From: Bacteroidota bacterium
Lineage (GTDB): Bacteria; Bacteroidota; Bacteroidia; Chitinophagales; Chitinophagaceae
Reading direction: 5' to 3'
DNA length: 64,000 nt
Assembly (NCBI GenBank): GCA_026391455.1
Contig: JAPLEH010000070.1
Coordinates: forward strand, 1 to 64,000
In this document: in pieces, positions 54,408-63,427 of the stretch
How the letters are laid out: the number at the start of each line of letters is the position of its first letter
Position numbering within the stretch: the first letter of the stretch is position 1
Made by a program: the position numbers and the translations under genes
The notes under the pieces: generated by a model
Databases searched by the model: none
The model's input: the letters and a program-made list of their open reading frames with translations, nothing else
Told to the model about the DNA's origin: nothing

Positions 54408-56333
54408 ATGGAAAGACAGGAAATCATCAAGTGGGGACTCATCATCGGTGTCCCGTTATTTCTCTTATTATTTTACAAATTTATCCTCCGGGTATTCTTC
54501 GGATTGGTGATCGTACCCGAAGACCGTATCGGGCTGGTCACTAAAAAGTTCGTGCTTTTTGGTAAACAGGAATTGCCCGAAGGACGCATTATCGCTACTC
54601 AGGGCGAAGCGGGTTTTCAGGCACAAACTTTACCGCCCGGTGTGTATTTCTGGAAATGGATATGGCAGTATTCTATCACGTTTCAGCCTTTTATCATAGT
54701 ACCTACCGGCAAGATCGGTTTGATACTGGCCAAGGATGGTATGGAACTGGAAACAGGCCGTATTCTCGGCCGCCGGGTTGATTGTGATTCCTTTCAGGAT
54801 GCAGAAGCCTTTTTGGCCAATGGTGGTCGTAAAGGACGCCAGACTGCCATCATCGCTCCAGGTTCGTATCGTATAAACACCTTCTTGTTTGAAGTGGAAC
54901 TGACTGATATGACTATGATTCCCGATAATGCGGTAGGTGTCATTACCACGGCAGAAGGTAAGCCACTGGAGGAAGGACAGATTGCTGGTAAAGTGATCGA
55001 AGGCCACAACAAATTTCAGGACGTGGATATGTTCCTGGAAAAAGAAGGATACAAAGGTTTGCAGGAGCAGGTAATACTGGCGGGATCTTATTTCTTAAAC
55101 CCCTGGTTTGTAAAACTGGAAATGGTAAAGATGACTGAGATCGCCATTGGTTATGTGGGTGTCATTATCAGTTTTGTGGGGGAAGAAGGTAAGGACCTGA
55201 GTGGTGCTGAATTCAAACACGGAAATATCTTTGCCAAAGGATTTAAAGGAGTATGGGCGGAACCATTAGGACCCGGTAAATACCCGATTAATCCCTACAT
55301 TATGAAAGTGGAGCTGGTACCCACCACCAACCTGGTATTGAACTGGGCCAACGCAAGAAGTGAGTCGCATCAGTTGGATAAACATTTGTCAACGATCACC
55401 GTGCGCAGTAAGGACGGTTTCCCGTTCAATCTCGACGTATCGCAGATCATTCATATACCCACCACCGAAGCACCGAAAGTAATTGCCCGCTTTGGTAATA
55501 TGAATAACCTCGTGAGCCAGGTACTGGAACCCACTATCGGTAACTATTTCCGTAACAGTGCGCAGGACAGTGACGTGATCGCTTTCTTAGGCACCCGTAA
55601 GGAGAGACAGCAATCTGCTAAAGAACATATCGGACATGTGCTTGATCAGTATAATGTATACGGCGTGGATACACTGATCGGTGATATCGTACCGCCCGAA
55701 AGCCTGATGAAAACATTAACTGATCGTAAAATTGCGGAAGAACAAAAAGTAACGTACGAAACAGAAAAGAAAGCACAGGAAACCAGGCAGAGCCTCGAAA
55801 AAGAAACAGCGATTGCCGATATTCAGAAGGAGATCGTAAAGGCAGATCAGGGTGTATTGATCGCTGAACGTATTGCGGATGCGTCTGTGAAAAAAGCTAC
55901 CGGTGATGCGAACAGTGTGCGCCTGCAGGCCAATGCGGAAGCCGACCGGTTGAAATTACTCGCAAGCGGTGAAGCGGAAAAAACAAGATTACTGGCAAAA
56001 GCGGATTCAGAAAAAATCGAATTGCTGGCAAGAGCGGAAGCAGAGAAAATATCCCTTACCGGTAATGCGGAAGCGGAAAAGATTCTGGCTATCGGTAAAT
56101 CGAATGCGGAATCCTATAAATTGTCTGTAGAAGCCATGGGCGGTGATAATTTCACCCAATTGAAAGTGATCGAATCCATTGCAGCAGAAAAAGTGAAGAT
56201 TATGCCGGATGTACTGATCGGCGGCGGCGGCGACAATGCCAATGGTGGCATCAGTGGCCTGCTCGGTTTACAGTTGCTCGAAAAGCTGGGTAAGAACATG
56301 AACAAACCCAAAGAAGACAAAGAGGAAAAATAA
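54408..56333 (+). CDS. Flotillin-like SPFH/band 7 protein
   Basis: A 641-residue membrane scaffold-type protein. One N-terminal membrane helix (about 9-33), then four similar modules of about 60-75 residues (35-95, 97-169, 170-243, 244-306), each with an IGL/VGV strand, a G-x-L-x-x-G turn and a PG-x-Y-x-I/L-N loop. The SPFH core follows (about 300-430; TVRSKDGFPFNLDVSQIIHIP). Next is a long Ala/Glu-rich coiled coil (about 440-590) with repeated AEAEK-type motifs, and a Gly-rich tail ending PKEDKEEK. Flotillins organise membrane microdomains. The front repeats are not typical of short flotillins. No NfeD-type partner lies next to it. Terminator at 56349-56373. Confidence 0.88.
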   Translation: MERQEIIKWGLIIGVPLFLLLFYKFILRVFFGLVIVPEDRIGLVTKKFVLFGKQELPEGRIIATQGEAGFQAQTLPPGVYFWKWIWQYSITFQPFIIVPTGKIGLILAKDGMELETGRILGRRVDCDSFQDAEAFLANGGRKGRQTAIIAPGSYRINTFLFEVELTDMTMIPDNAVGVITTAEGKPLEEGQIAGKVIEGHNKFQDVDMFLEKEGYKGLQEQVILAGSYFLNPWFVKLEMVKMTEIAIGYVGVIISFVGEEGKDLSGAEFKHGNIFAKGFKGVWAEPLGPGKYPINPYIMKVELVPTTNLVLNWANARSESHQLDKHLSTITVRSKDGFPFNLDVSQIIHIPTTEAPKVIARFGNMNNLVSQVLEPTIGNYFRNSAQDSDVIAFLGTRKERQQSAKEHIGHVLDQYNVYGVDTLIGDIVPPESLMKTLTDRKIAEEQKVTYETEKKAQETRQSLEKETAIADIQKEIVKADQGVLIAERIADASVKKATGDANSVRLQANAEADRLKLLASGEAEKTRLLAKADSEKIELLARAEAEKISLTGNAEAEKILAIGKSNAESYKLSVEAMGGDNFTQLKVIESIAAEKVKIMPDVLIGGGGDNANGGISGLLGLQLLEKLGKNMNKPKEDKEEK

Positions 56334-56348
56334 TCAGCCCAGATACAG

Positions 56349-56373
56349 GCCCCGCCCGCAGCGGGGCCTTTTT
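56349..56373 (+). terminator. Rho-independent terminator of the SPFH gene
   Basis: Stem GGCCCCGC / GCGGGGCC with loop CCGCA followed by TTTTT, 15 bases after the stop codon. Confidence 0.88.
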
Positions 56374-56474
56374 ACGCCTTCCGATGTGTATAATTATAGG
56401 AGACAGGGAAGGCAGGCGGAAATAAAATATGATTATTTTTACACCTAAATCAAATCAACACTAAAAAAACTATC

Positions 56475-56957
56475 ATGAGAAAGCACCTCTTCCTGATCGC
56501 CCTGTTGTTTACCGGGCTGGTGGCATGCAAATCAAAATCCGCTTTTAACTTCAGCCAGGATATTGTGGCAAAAGAAAGAAGCCTGACCGCAGATATTAAT
56601 ATCACTGAAGATAAAGTGGAAAAATTTGCCACTGCTCAGCAGTTTGATAGTGTTGCGGTAGTAAGCGAGCAAATGGAGAAAAAAGTTCAGACTAAAATCG
56701 ATGAGATCATGGCCATGAAAGTGCCCAGTGCAAAAGAGGCTGATAATTTCCGCGAAGCAGCCCTTCGTTATTTCAAATACATCAAGAGCATTTATACCGC
56801 GTATAAAAATGTAGGATTAGCCCCTACGGCGGAAGAGCGTTCCAAACTGGCAGGAGAAATGGAGGAAGTGGCATCCAAAAAAGATGAAGTGGTGGCAGAT
56901 ATGCAAAGGGCCCAGCGCAAATATGCAGAAGCCAACGGCTTTAAGATTGAAAAATAA
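56475..56957 (+). CDS. Small helical lipoprotein
   Basis: A 160-residue lipoprotein (lipobox LVAC, Cys18). The mature part is almost entirely helical and charged (FREAALRYFKYIKSIYTAYKNVG, then SKLAGEMEEVASKKDEVVADMQRAQRKYAEANGF). It resembles LIC11966-like surface proteins, but I am not certain of the family. It stands alone between two strong terminators, so it is a separate transcription unit. Confidence 0.6.
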   Translation: MRKHLFLIALLFTGLVACKSKSAFNFSQDIVAKERSLTADINITEDKVEKFATAQQFDSVAVVSEQMEKKVQTKIDEIMAMKVPSAKEADNFREAALRYFKYIKSIYTAYKNVGLAPTAEERSKLAGEMEEVASKKDEVVADMQRAQRKYAEANGFKIEK

Positions 56958-56976
56958 TGGAACTTGTTCACTATTG

Positions 56977-57011
56977 CCCGGGTCACTGTTTCCAGTGACC
57001 CGGGTTTTTTT
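56977..57011 (+). terminator. Rho-independent terminator
   Basis: A 13-base stem CCCGGGTCACTGG/CCAGTGACCCGGG-type hairpin with a TTT loop and a run of seven T residues, 19 bases after the helical lipoprotein gene. Confidence 0.9.
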
Positions 57012-57096
57012 ATGCCTTTTTTTTGGCTAATTATTTATACAACCGGCAGGCAGGCTTCACAAATAGAAGTTATATTCGCTCCTTAATATCTTGCAC

Positions 57097-59583
57097 ATGC
57101 GCCAATTCGCAGCACTTCTTGTTTTTACTCTGTTGAATAGCTCCCTGTTTGCACAGGCCCCGCAAAGCTGGACCTCTGCAGAAATGTATCTCGCCCTCCG
57201 AAAACTCAATGTACTGGGTTCCGTATTGTATGTGGCGGCCCACCCGGATGATGAAAACACCCGATTGATAACCTACCTCTCTAAAGATAAAATGTATCGC
57301 ACGGGTTATCTTTCCCTCACCCGGGGAGATGGTGGCCAAAACCTCATCGGTGATGAACAGGGCATTGAACTGGGCCTGATCCGTACACAGGAATTATTAT
57401 CCGCCCGCAGAATAGACGGAGGCGAACAATTCTTTACCCGGGCCTATGATTTTGGTTTTTCAAAGAATCCCGAAGAGACATTTACCAAATGGGACAGAGA
57501 AAAAATACTCAGCGATGTGGTATGGGTGATCCGGAAATTTCAGCCCGATGTGATCGTAACCCGTTTTCCCACTACCGGTGAAGGGGGGCATGGACATCAT
57601 ACCGCTTCTGCTATTTTGGCCAATGAAGCGTTTGCGGCCGCTGCTGATCCGAATCGCTTCCCCGAACAATTGCAATATGTAACCGTGTGGCAAACTAAAC
57701 GCGTAATGTGGAATACCTTCAATTTTGGTGGTACGAATACACAACGTGAAGACCAGTTGAAAATTGATGTGGGCGGATACAATCCATTACTCGGCAAAAG
57801 CTATGGAGAAATAGCAGCGGAAAGCCGCAGTCAGCACAAAAGTCAGGGATTTGGTGTGCCGGCCACCCGTGGTGAATCGCTGGAATATTTCAAAGCTACT
57901 AAAGGAGACCAGCCGGCTGCTGAATTACTGGAGGGAGTAGATATATCCTGGAAACGGATACCCGGGGGAGAATCCATTTCTTCATCCATTGATAGCCTTA
58001 CCGCTTCTTTCGATTTGCTGCATCCTGAAAAATCGGTGGAAGGACTCGTAAAATTATATCGCAGAATAAATGCATTACGCGACTTTACCTGGAAAGGGCA
58101 AAAGTTGGGTGAAGTATACCGCCTCATTATGCAATGCAGCGGACTCTTCATCGATGCTACCACTACGGAGCAATTTGCAGTACAAACAGACTCTATACGA
58201 ATCAATTTCGCATTGAATAACCGGTTGGGTACAAATTCAGAATTGCAAAGTATCAAATTGGATGAGTTTGATACAACACTGAACCGTGCATTGGAAAAGA
58301 ATAAGAATTTCAATTTATCCAAAACACTGTATGTGCCGGCTGATAAACCGATCACACAGCCCTATTGGCTGGCGCAAAAAATGGAAGAGGGGTACTTTAA
58401 TGTAAAAGAACAACAGTCCATAGGTAAGCCCGATGTGGATCCTGCTTACCGGGCAATGATACGCTTATCCATTTATGGTGAACCCTTCTACTATACACCG
58501 CCTGTTCGTTATAAATTCACCGATCCGGTACGTGGGGAATTATACCAGCCATTGACCGTAATATCACCGGCTCTGATCAGCCCCGATGAGAAAATAAAAA
58601 TATCCAAAGGCAACAATCATTTCAACGGCATATTAAATATAACCGGAAAGAAAAAGGGATTTCAAACCAAACTGGATGGGGTAGGTAAGGAATTGAATGA
58701 TCAGGTGAAAGTGGAGTACAACCCTGCCACACTTACATTTTCAGAAAAAAATAAAACCATACCCGTAGAGTACATTATCCAGGCGGGTATGGATAATGTC
58801 TATCATTTTGGTATGGATGCGAATAATGGACGTAAGGATATGTTGACTGTGGGAATGAAAGAGATAAAATATGATCACATACCCTACATCACCTATTTTG
58901 CTGCCGCCAATGTGACCAACAAAAAACTGGACCTGGTTACCTACGGTAAAAAGATCGGGTATATAACGGGGGCAGGTGATAAAGTTCCCGAAGCATTGGA
59001 GCAAATGGGCTTTGACGTGACGTTGCTGTCCGATAAAGAACTTTCACGAAACAATCTGCAGCAATTCGATGCCATCATCACCGGTGTACGTGCCTACAAT
59101 ACGCATGATTGGATGAACAGGCATTATGATAAGCTGATGAAGTACGTGAATGAAGGCGGTAACCTGATCGTGCAATATAATACCAGCAACCAGATAGGCC
59201 CCGTTCGTGCCAAGATAGCACCTTACGATTTTAATATTACCCGCACAAGGGTGACCGATGAAAATGCATCCGTGAACATACTGAAACCCGAACACCCGGT
59301 GTTCAATTTCCCTAATAAGATCAATCAGGATGATTTTAAGGGTTGGATACAGGAACGCAGTATTTATCATGGCAGTGATACCACCGGTAAGTTTGAAAAG
59401 CTGATCGGTATGGCAGATCCCGGTGAAAAATCCGATGATGGCAGCCTGCTGGTGGCCCGATATGGAAAGGGTTGGTTCACGTATACCGGTATCGTATTCT
59501 TCCGTGAATTGCCTGCGGGCGTGCCGGGAGCGTACCGTTTGCTCGCCAATATCATTGCATTGAATAAGAAAAAAGGATTTTAA
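57097..59583 (+). CDS. Large secreted PIG-L family protein
   Basis: An 828-residue exported protein. The ATG at 57097 gives a signal peptide (MRQFAALLVFTLLNSSLFAQ); the TTG two codons upstream was not used. The N-terminal LmbE/PIG-L domain (about 30-280) has LYVAAHPDDENTRL and GEGGHGHHTASA, the zinc-site histidines and Asp. The remaining ~500 residues are beta-rich, ending in a glutamine-amidotransferase-like flavodoxin-type segment (LSRNNLQQFDAIITGVRAYNTHDW). The activity is probably deacetylation of an amino sugar. It lies 31 bases upstream of an operon with a sodium:solute symporter, so it may supply substrate for it. Confidence 0.82.
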   Translation: MRQFAALLVFTLLNSSLFAQAPQSWTSAEMYLALRKLNVLGSVLYVAAHPDDENTRLITYLSKDKMYRTGYLSLTRGDGGQNLIGDEQGIELGLIRTQELLSARRIDGGEQFFTRAYDFGFSKNPEETFTKWDREKILSDVVWVIRKFQPDVIVTRFPTTGEGGHGHHTASAILANEAFAAAADPNRFPEQLQYVTVWQTKRVMWNTFNFGGTNTQREDQLKIDVGGYNPLLGKSYGEIAAESRSQHKSQGFGVPATRGESLEYFKATKGDQPAAELLEGVDISWKRIPGGESISSSIDSLTASFDLLHPEKSVEGLVKLYRRINALRDFTWKGQKLGEVYRLIMQCSGLFIDATTTEQFAVQTDSIRINFALNNRLGTNSELQSIKLDEFDTTLNRALEKNKNFNLSKTLYVPADKPITQPYWLAQKMEEGYFNVKEQQSIGKPDVDPAYRAMIRLSIYGEPFYYTPPVRYKFTDPVRGELYQPLTVISPALISPDEKIKISKGNNHFNGILNITGKKKGFQTKLDGVGKELNDQVKVEYNPATLTFSEKNKTIPVEYIIQAGMDNVYHFGMDANNGRKDMLTVGMKEIKYDHIPYITYFAAANVTNKKLDLVTYGKKIGYITGAGDKVPEALEQMGFDVTLLSDKELSRNNLQQFDAIITGVRAYNTHDWMNRHYDKLMKYVNEGGNLIVQYNTSNQIGPVRAKIAPYDFNITRTRVTDENASVNILKPEHPVFNFPNKINQDDFKGWIQERSIYHGSDTTGKFEKLIGMADPGEKSDDGSLLVARYGKGWFTYTGIVFFRELPAGVPGAYRLLANIIALNKKKGF

Positions 59584-59614
59584 TACTATCAATAAATAAT
59601 TCCGGAATAGCAAT

Positions 59615-59791
59615 ATGGCATCATCACAAAAACCCAGTGTACGAAGAGCAGAAATGTCATTCATCTTTGCGATCATACTCGGGCTGGCACTGGGTATCAT
59701 GATCAAAAAGATAAGGGTGGGCATGCTCATTGGACTGGTGCTCGGCATCGTGGTGGTACTCACCGGTTGGTTGCGCTATACCCGAAAATAA
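59615..59791 (+). CDS. Small two-helix membrane protein
   Basis: A 58-residue protein (MASSQKPSVRRAEMSFIF...) with two hydrophobic stretches (IFAIILGLALGIMI and MLIGLVLGIVVVLTGWL) separated by KKIRVG. It lies 31 bases after the PIG-L gene and 4 bases before the next small gene, so it is almost certainly in the same operon. Function unknown; it could be an accessory subunit of the symporter. Confidence 0.7.
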   Translation: MASSQKPSVRRAEMSFIFAIILGLALGIMIKKIRVGMLIGLVLGIVVVLTGWLRYTRK

Positions 59792-59795
59792 CAGT

Positions 59796-59921
59796 ATGCA
59801 TACGCCCGACAACGATAAGGCCCCTTTATTCCGCAGTTGGACAGGCTGGTACCTGCTGCTGATCATATTTCTGGCGATACTGATCTTTCTTTTTTATTTA
59901 CTCACCAAAAAGTATGCATGA
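59796..59921 (+). CDS. 41-residue single-helix membrane protein
   Basis: A 41-residue protein (MHTPDNDKAPLFRSWTGWY...) with one hydrophobic helix (LLLIIFLAILIFLFYLL). Its stop overlaps the start of the symporter by 4 bases (ATGA), a sign of translational coupling and of a small subunit made in equal amounts. Small accessory subunits of this kind are known beside other transporters; no family was recognised. Confidence 0.7.
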   Translation: MHTPDNDKAPLFRSWTGWYLLLIIFLAILIFLFYLLTKKYA

Positions 59922-61675
59922 GTCAGGTTGATTGGATAGTACTGATCGTAACCCTGCTGGTCATCATCAGCTATGGCTTGTATAAAAGCCGTACTACGCA
60001 TAACCTGGATGGCTATTTCCTGTCGAACCGCAGTATGCCCTGGGGGCTCATTCTGCTGAGCATCATGGGCACACAGGCCAGCGCCATTACGTTTTTATCT
60101 GCACCCGGTCAGGCCTATACCGATGGCATGCGTTTCGTGCAGTATTACTTCGGCATACCACTCGCCATGATTGTGATCTGTATATTCTTCATTCCCATTT
60201 TCAGCCGGATGAAAGTATATACAGCCTATGAATACCTCGAACAGCGCTTCGACGGAAAGACCCGAACCCTTACTTCCATGCTGTTCTTTTTACAGCGGGG
60301 CTTATCTACCGGAATCAGTGTGTTTGCGCCTTCCATTATTCTTTCTTCGCTGCTGCACTGGAATATTTACTGGACTAATTTGTTCATGGGCGGATTGCTG
60401 ATCATCTATACCATGACAGGAGGGGCCCGGGCCGTAGCCTATACACAACAACTGCAACTGATCATCATTTTTACCGGAATGTTTCTGGCCGGTTATATGG
60501 TGGTGAAAATGTTGCCCGCGGGTGTTAGTTTTTCCGATGCGCTGGATGTGGGTGGCAAACTCAAGCGGATGAATGTGATCACTACGGGCTATGATGCCAA
60601 AAAAGGATTCGACTGGAGCGATCAGTATAATATCTGGAGCGGGGTGATCGGGGGCTTCTTTCTGGCCTTGTCCTATTTCGGCACCGATCAGAGCCAGGTG
60701 GGGCGATACCTCACGGGCAAGTCAGCGCGCGACAGCCGGATGGGGCTGCTCATGAATGGTATAGTAAAAGTGCCCATGCAGTTTTTTATATTGCTCATTG
60801 GGGTGCTGGTGTTCACCTTTTACCAGTTTAATAAAGCACCACTTTTTTTCAATGATGTGCAGGTTCAAAAAATACAGCAGTCAGCTTATAAAGATTCCTT
60901 TGCAATAGTAAATACGCAATACGATGGCGTACAAACTTTGAAAAAAGAAGCCTTAACGCGTTATCTGGCTGTGAAAAATAAGGGAGCGGAAACCGAAGTA
61001 AATGTGGCACTTGATTCGATGCGATCCCTCCAGACACAATCTGAACAATTGCGCAACCGCGTAAAGGGTTGGCTGAAATCTAAAATACCCGGTGGTGATT
61101 CCAATGATACGAATTATATCTTCCTTCGGTTTGTAGTGGACTATTTACCTGCCGGGCTGGTGGGGTTGCTGATCGCCATTATCTTTCTCGCATCCTGGGG
61201 CAGTATTGCTGCTGCCATCAATTCATTGGCTTCCTGCACCATGATTGATCTGCACCGACGGTTCACCAAAAATAAAGACAGTAATGAAACCGAATACCGG
61301 CTTTCCAAATGGTATACAATGGGCTGGGGTATCTTTTGCATCATCGTAGCTATGTTTACCTATAATATTGGTAATAGCCTGATCGAAGCAGTGAATATTC
61401 TCGGCTCCTTATTTTATGGGGTCATTCTGGGCGTATTCCTCGTAGCATTTCTTTTTAAACATATCAAGAGTGGTACGGTGGTATTCTGGGCGGCTATCCT
61501 GGCAGAACTGCTGGTACTGGGTGTATTCATTCTCACCAAACTGGACAAACCTGTATTGAAGATGGGCTTTCTCTGGCTCAATCCGATCGGAGTGTTTGGT
61601 GTAATCTTTTTTGCGCTTATACTTAACCGTTTGTTGCCCCAAAAGAAAAACCCCGCCGTTGCGGCAGGGTTTTAA
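59918..61675 (+). CDS. Sodium:solute symporter (SSS family)
   Basis: A 585-residue inner-membrane transporter with about 13 helices. The SSS pattern is clear: SQVDWIVLIVTLLVIISYGLY at the start, then LDGYFLSNRSMPWGLILLSIMGTQASAITFLSAPGQAY, TGGARAVAYTQQLQLIII, SYFGTDQSQVGRYLTGKSARDSRMGL and ASWGSIAAAINSLASCTMIDL. A soluble insertion (about 310-385) lies between helices. It imports a solute with Na+, perhaps a sugar or sialic-type compound processed by the adjacent PIG-L protein; this is inference. The start overlaps the small upstream gene. The last codons lie inside a terminator hairpin. Confidence 0.9.
   Translation: MSQVDWIVLIVTLLVIISYGLYKSRTTHNLDGYFLSNRSMPWGLILLSIMGTQASAITFLSAPGQAYTDGMRFVQYYFGIPLAMIVICIFFIPIFSRMKVYTAYEYLEQRFDGKTRTLTSMLFFLQRGLSTGISVFAPSIILSSLLHWNIYWTNLFMGGLLIIYTMTGGARAVAYTQQLQLIIIFTGMFLAGYMVVKMLPAGVSFSDALDVGGKLKRMNVITTGYDAKKGFDWSDQYNIWSGVIGGFFLALSYFGTDQSQVGRYLTGKSARDSRMGLLMNGIVKVPMQFFILLIGVLVFTFYQFNKAPLFFNDVQVQKIQQSAYKDSFAIVNTQYDGVQTLKKEALTRYLAVKNKGAETEVNVALDSMRSLQTQSEQLRNRVKGWLKSKIPGGDSNDTNYIFLRFVVDYLPAGLVGLLIAIIFLASWGSIAAAINSLASCTMIDLHRRFTKNKDSNETEYRLSKWYTMGWGIFCIIVAMFTYNIGNSLIEAVNILGSLFYGVILGVFLVAFLFKHIKSGTVVFWAAILAELLVLGVFILTKLDKPVLKMGFLWLNPIGVFGVIFFALILNRLLPQKKNPAVAAGF
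61646..61673. terminator. Bidirectional terminator overlapping the symporter stop codon
   Basis: AAAAACCCCGCC / GGCAGGGTTTT stem with loop GTTGC. It encodes the last residues of the symporter (about KKNPAVAAG) and overlaps its TAA. A- and T-runs on both sides suit termination of the convergent DUF2911 transcript as well. Confidence 0.75.
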
Positions 61676-61692
61676 TTCGTATGATCACCTGA

Positions 61693-62529
61693 TTAATTAA
61701 GTGTTTTCAGGATGTCTTCATTTTGTTTTACAAAGTCGGGGAACTTTGTTTCATTGGCAATACGGATCGCATTATTAGCAGCTGCAATCGCTTCTGCCTT
61801 TTTACCCAATTTTGCCAGAATTTTTGTTTTCAGTGTATGTACCCAGGGTTGTTCATTGGGTGCAGCTTCTACGGCTTTATTTACCCAGGCCAGGGCCAGA
61901 TTAAGATCTTTTCCATTATCAAAATAATAAGTGGCTGCAGTATAATAAGGTTTGTTGTCCTTATTCATGATATTGTCTATCTGCTTCATTACTTTGCCAT
62001 CCACATCGGTGGTAATGGCAAAAGACAAGTATACAGTACCCCACATGAGGCCCAGGTTACAACTATTGCCTTTCATGTCATCGAAACTGATGGTGAATGT
62101 TTCGATGGGGAAGGGGAGTTGAAAAGGTTTTACTTTCAAACGAACCACATCCTGGTCCAGCTTGTAAGCATCAGGACTTGTAACGTCGGTTTGTTTGGAA
62201 ATGATGATGGTCCACTCTGCAGGATCAGGTATAGAAAGCAAACCATATTTACCAGCAGGGATCTTGGTACCGCCGATGGTCACTTCGTCACCAAAAGTGA
62301 GGGTGGTAGCGGCATTGGCGCCTGTTCTCCATACTTTACCAGTAGGTGCCAGGTCGATATATAATTTTCTTCCTTTCAATCCGGGACGGGAATAGGACAA
62401 TTCGATACTGGAGATACCGAAATTTTGTTTAATGGTTTGTGTGGGACTGGGTTGCGGTGTGGTCAGTTGCTGTGCGTCTGCAACGAATACACCTGCGAGT
62501 GCGCTAATGGCAAGAATTAATCTTTTCAT
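61693..62529 (-). CDS. DUF2911 domain protein
   Basis: A 278-residue exported protein. The ATG at 62529 gives a signal peptide (MKRLILAISALAGVFVADAQ); upstream in-frame codons to 62652 lie in the intergenic region. The DUF2911 domain (about 30-175) shows IELSYSRPGLKGRKLYIDLAPTGKVWRTGANAATTLTF, then KIPAGKYGLLSIPD. The last ~80 residues look like a TPR hairpin (ALAWVNKAVEAAPNEQPWVHTLKTKILAKLGKKAEAIAAAN). The function is unknown. It probably has its own promoter in the 112 bases upstream. Confidence 0.85.
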   Translation of the reverse strand: MKRLILAISALAGVFVADAQQLTTPQPSPTQTIKQNFGISSIELSYSRPGLKGRKLYIDLAPTGKVWRTGANAATTLTFGDEVTIGGTKIPAGKYGLLSIPDPAEWTIIISKQTDVTSPDAYKLDQDVVRLKVKPFQLPFPIETFTISFDDMKGNSCNLGLMWGTVYLSFAITTDVDGKVMKQIDNIMNKDNKPYYTAATYYFDNGKDLNLALAWVNKAVEAAPNEQPWVHTLKTKILAKLGKKAEAIAAANNAIRIANETKFPDFVKQNEDILKTLN

Positions 62530-62641
62530 ACGTGGTTTTTTTGTGTACGCAAAGGTAGGGAAGATGCGGGTACCAATGATGAGTTGAATTATACCGACAC
62601 TGACAGGCGATATTCGATAAGTGAGGGAAAAATCAGGAAGT

Positions 62642-63415
62642 TCATTCCTCATTTCCCGTATCGGAAAAAGGAGGAGATACCGTCATCGTGGAAGTAAACG
62701 GACCTTTGTAACCGGAGAGGTCCATCGGTGCAAAGGAAATTTCATACTGGTGACCTTCGGTAAAGTTAAATCCCCCGGTACACATGCCATGACCGATCAT
62801 GATCGTGCCTTCCTTGTCGGAGGCAACGATAAATTCAGTAGTAAGCCCATTGTTTTTGTCTTTCAGGCTGGCAAGCACATAAGCGGATAATGCCGTTTTA
62901 TTTGGCAGACTGTAATAGATCCATTGCGCGGGGCCGCATCCGTACGAAACCATTGTTTTCTTCGTTTCCACGGGCAGACCGCTAAATAAAAGCGGGGTAT
63001 TGGCAGGTGCTGCGGAGCCGGTAAACATATACGGCATCATCTTTTTTGCGGCTATATCAAAGTAGGTGACCTCGCCGTCTTCCTTCTTCAGATGATCGAT
63101 CTCTAATGAATATCTTTTGCCTTCCGCCGGTTTAATTGTCAGTAGCAGGATCACTTGTGTAATATTGTATCCACCGGTCAATGTTTGAATCACTTTAAGG
63201 GGAATCTTTTCTTTTCCGGATTGAAGATATGCGGGGTATCGCACATTCAGTTTATGGGCAACTTGTTGACTGTTCATATAAAATTCCAATATGATGACAG
63301 AACGGTCATAGATCATCCGGTTGTCTCCCACTACTCCGATGCCATTGCTTCCGCATTTTGCAAAGCAGGATGCAGAAAGGAAAAATAAGAGTATGGATAA
63401 AACTGCAGAACGCAT
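62642..63415 (-). CDS. Secreted protein of unknown function
   Basis: A 257-residue exported protein with signal peptide MRSAVLSILLFFLSASCFAK. The mature protein is beta-rich (VIILEFYMNSQQVAHKL, KVIQTLTGGYNITQVILLLTIKP), with four cysteines including GCGPAQWIYYS and GMCTGGFNF that may form a disulphide. Family not recognised. It lies 12 bases after the partly seen gene on its 5' side and is likely in one operon with it. Confidence 0.6.
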   Translation of the reverse strand: MRSAVLSILLFFLSASCFAKCGSNGIGVVGDNRMIYDRSVIILEFYMNSQQVAHKLNVRYPAYLQSGKEKIPLKVIQTLTGGYNITQVILLLTIKPAEGKRYSLEIDHLKKEDGEVTYFDIAAKKMMPYMFTGSAAPANTPLLFSGLPVETKKTMVSYGCGPAQWIYYSLPNKTALSAYVLASLKDKNNGLTTEFIVASDKEGTIMIGHGMCTGGFNFTEGHQYEISFAPMDLSGYKGPFTSTMTVSPPFSDTGNEE

Positions 63416-63427
63416 GCTTTGGGCGCA

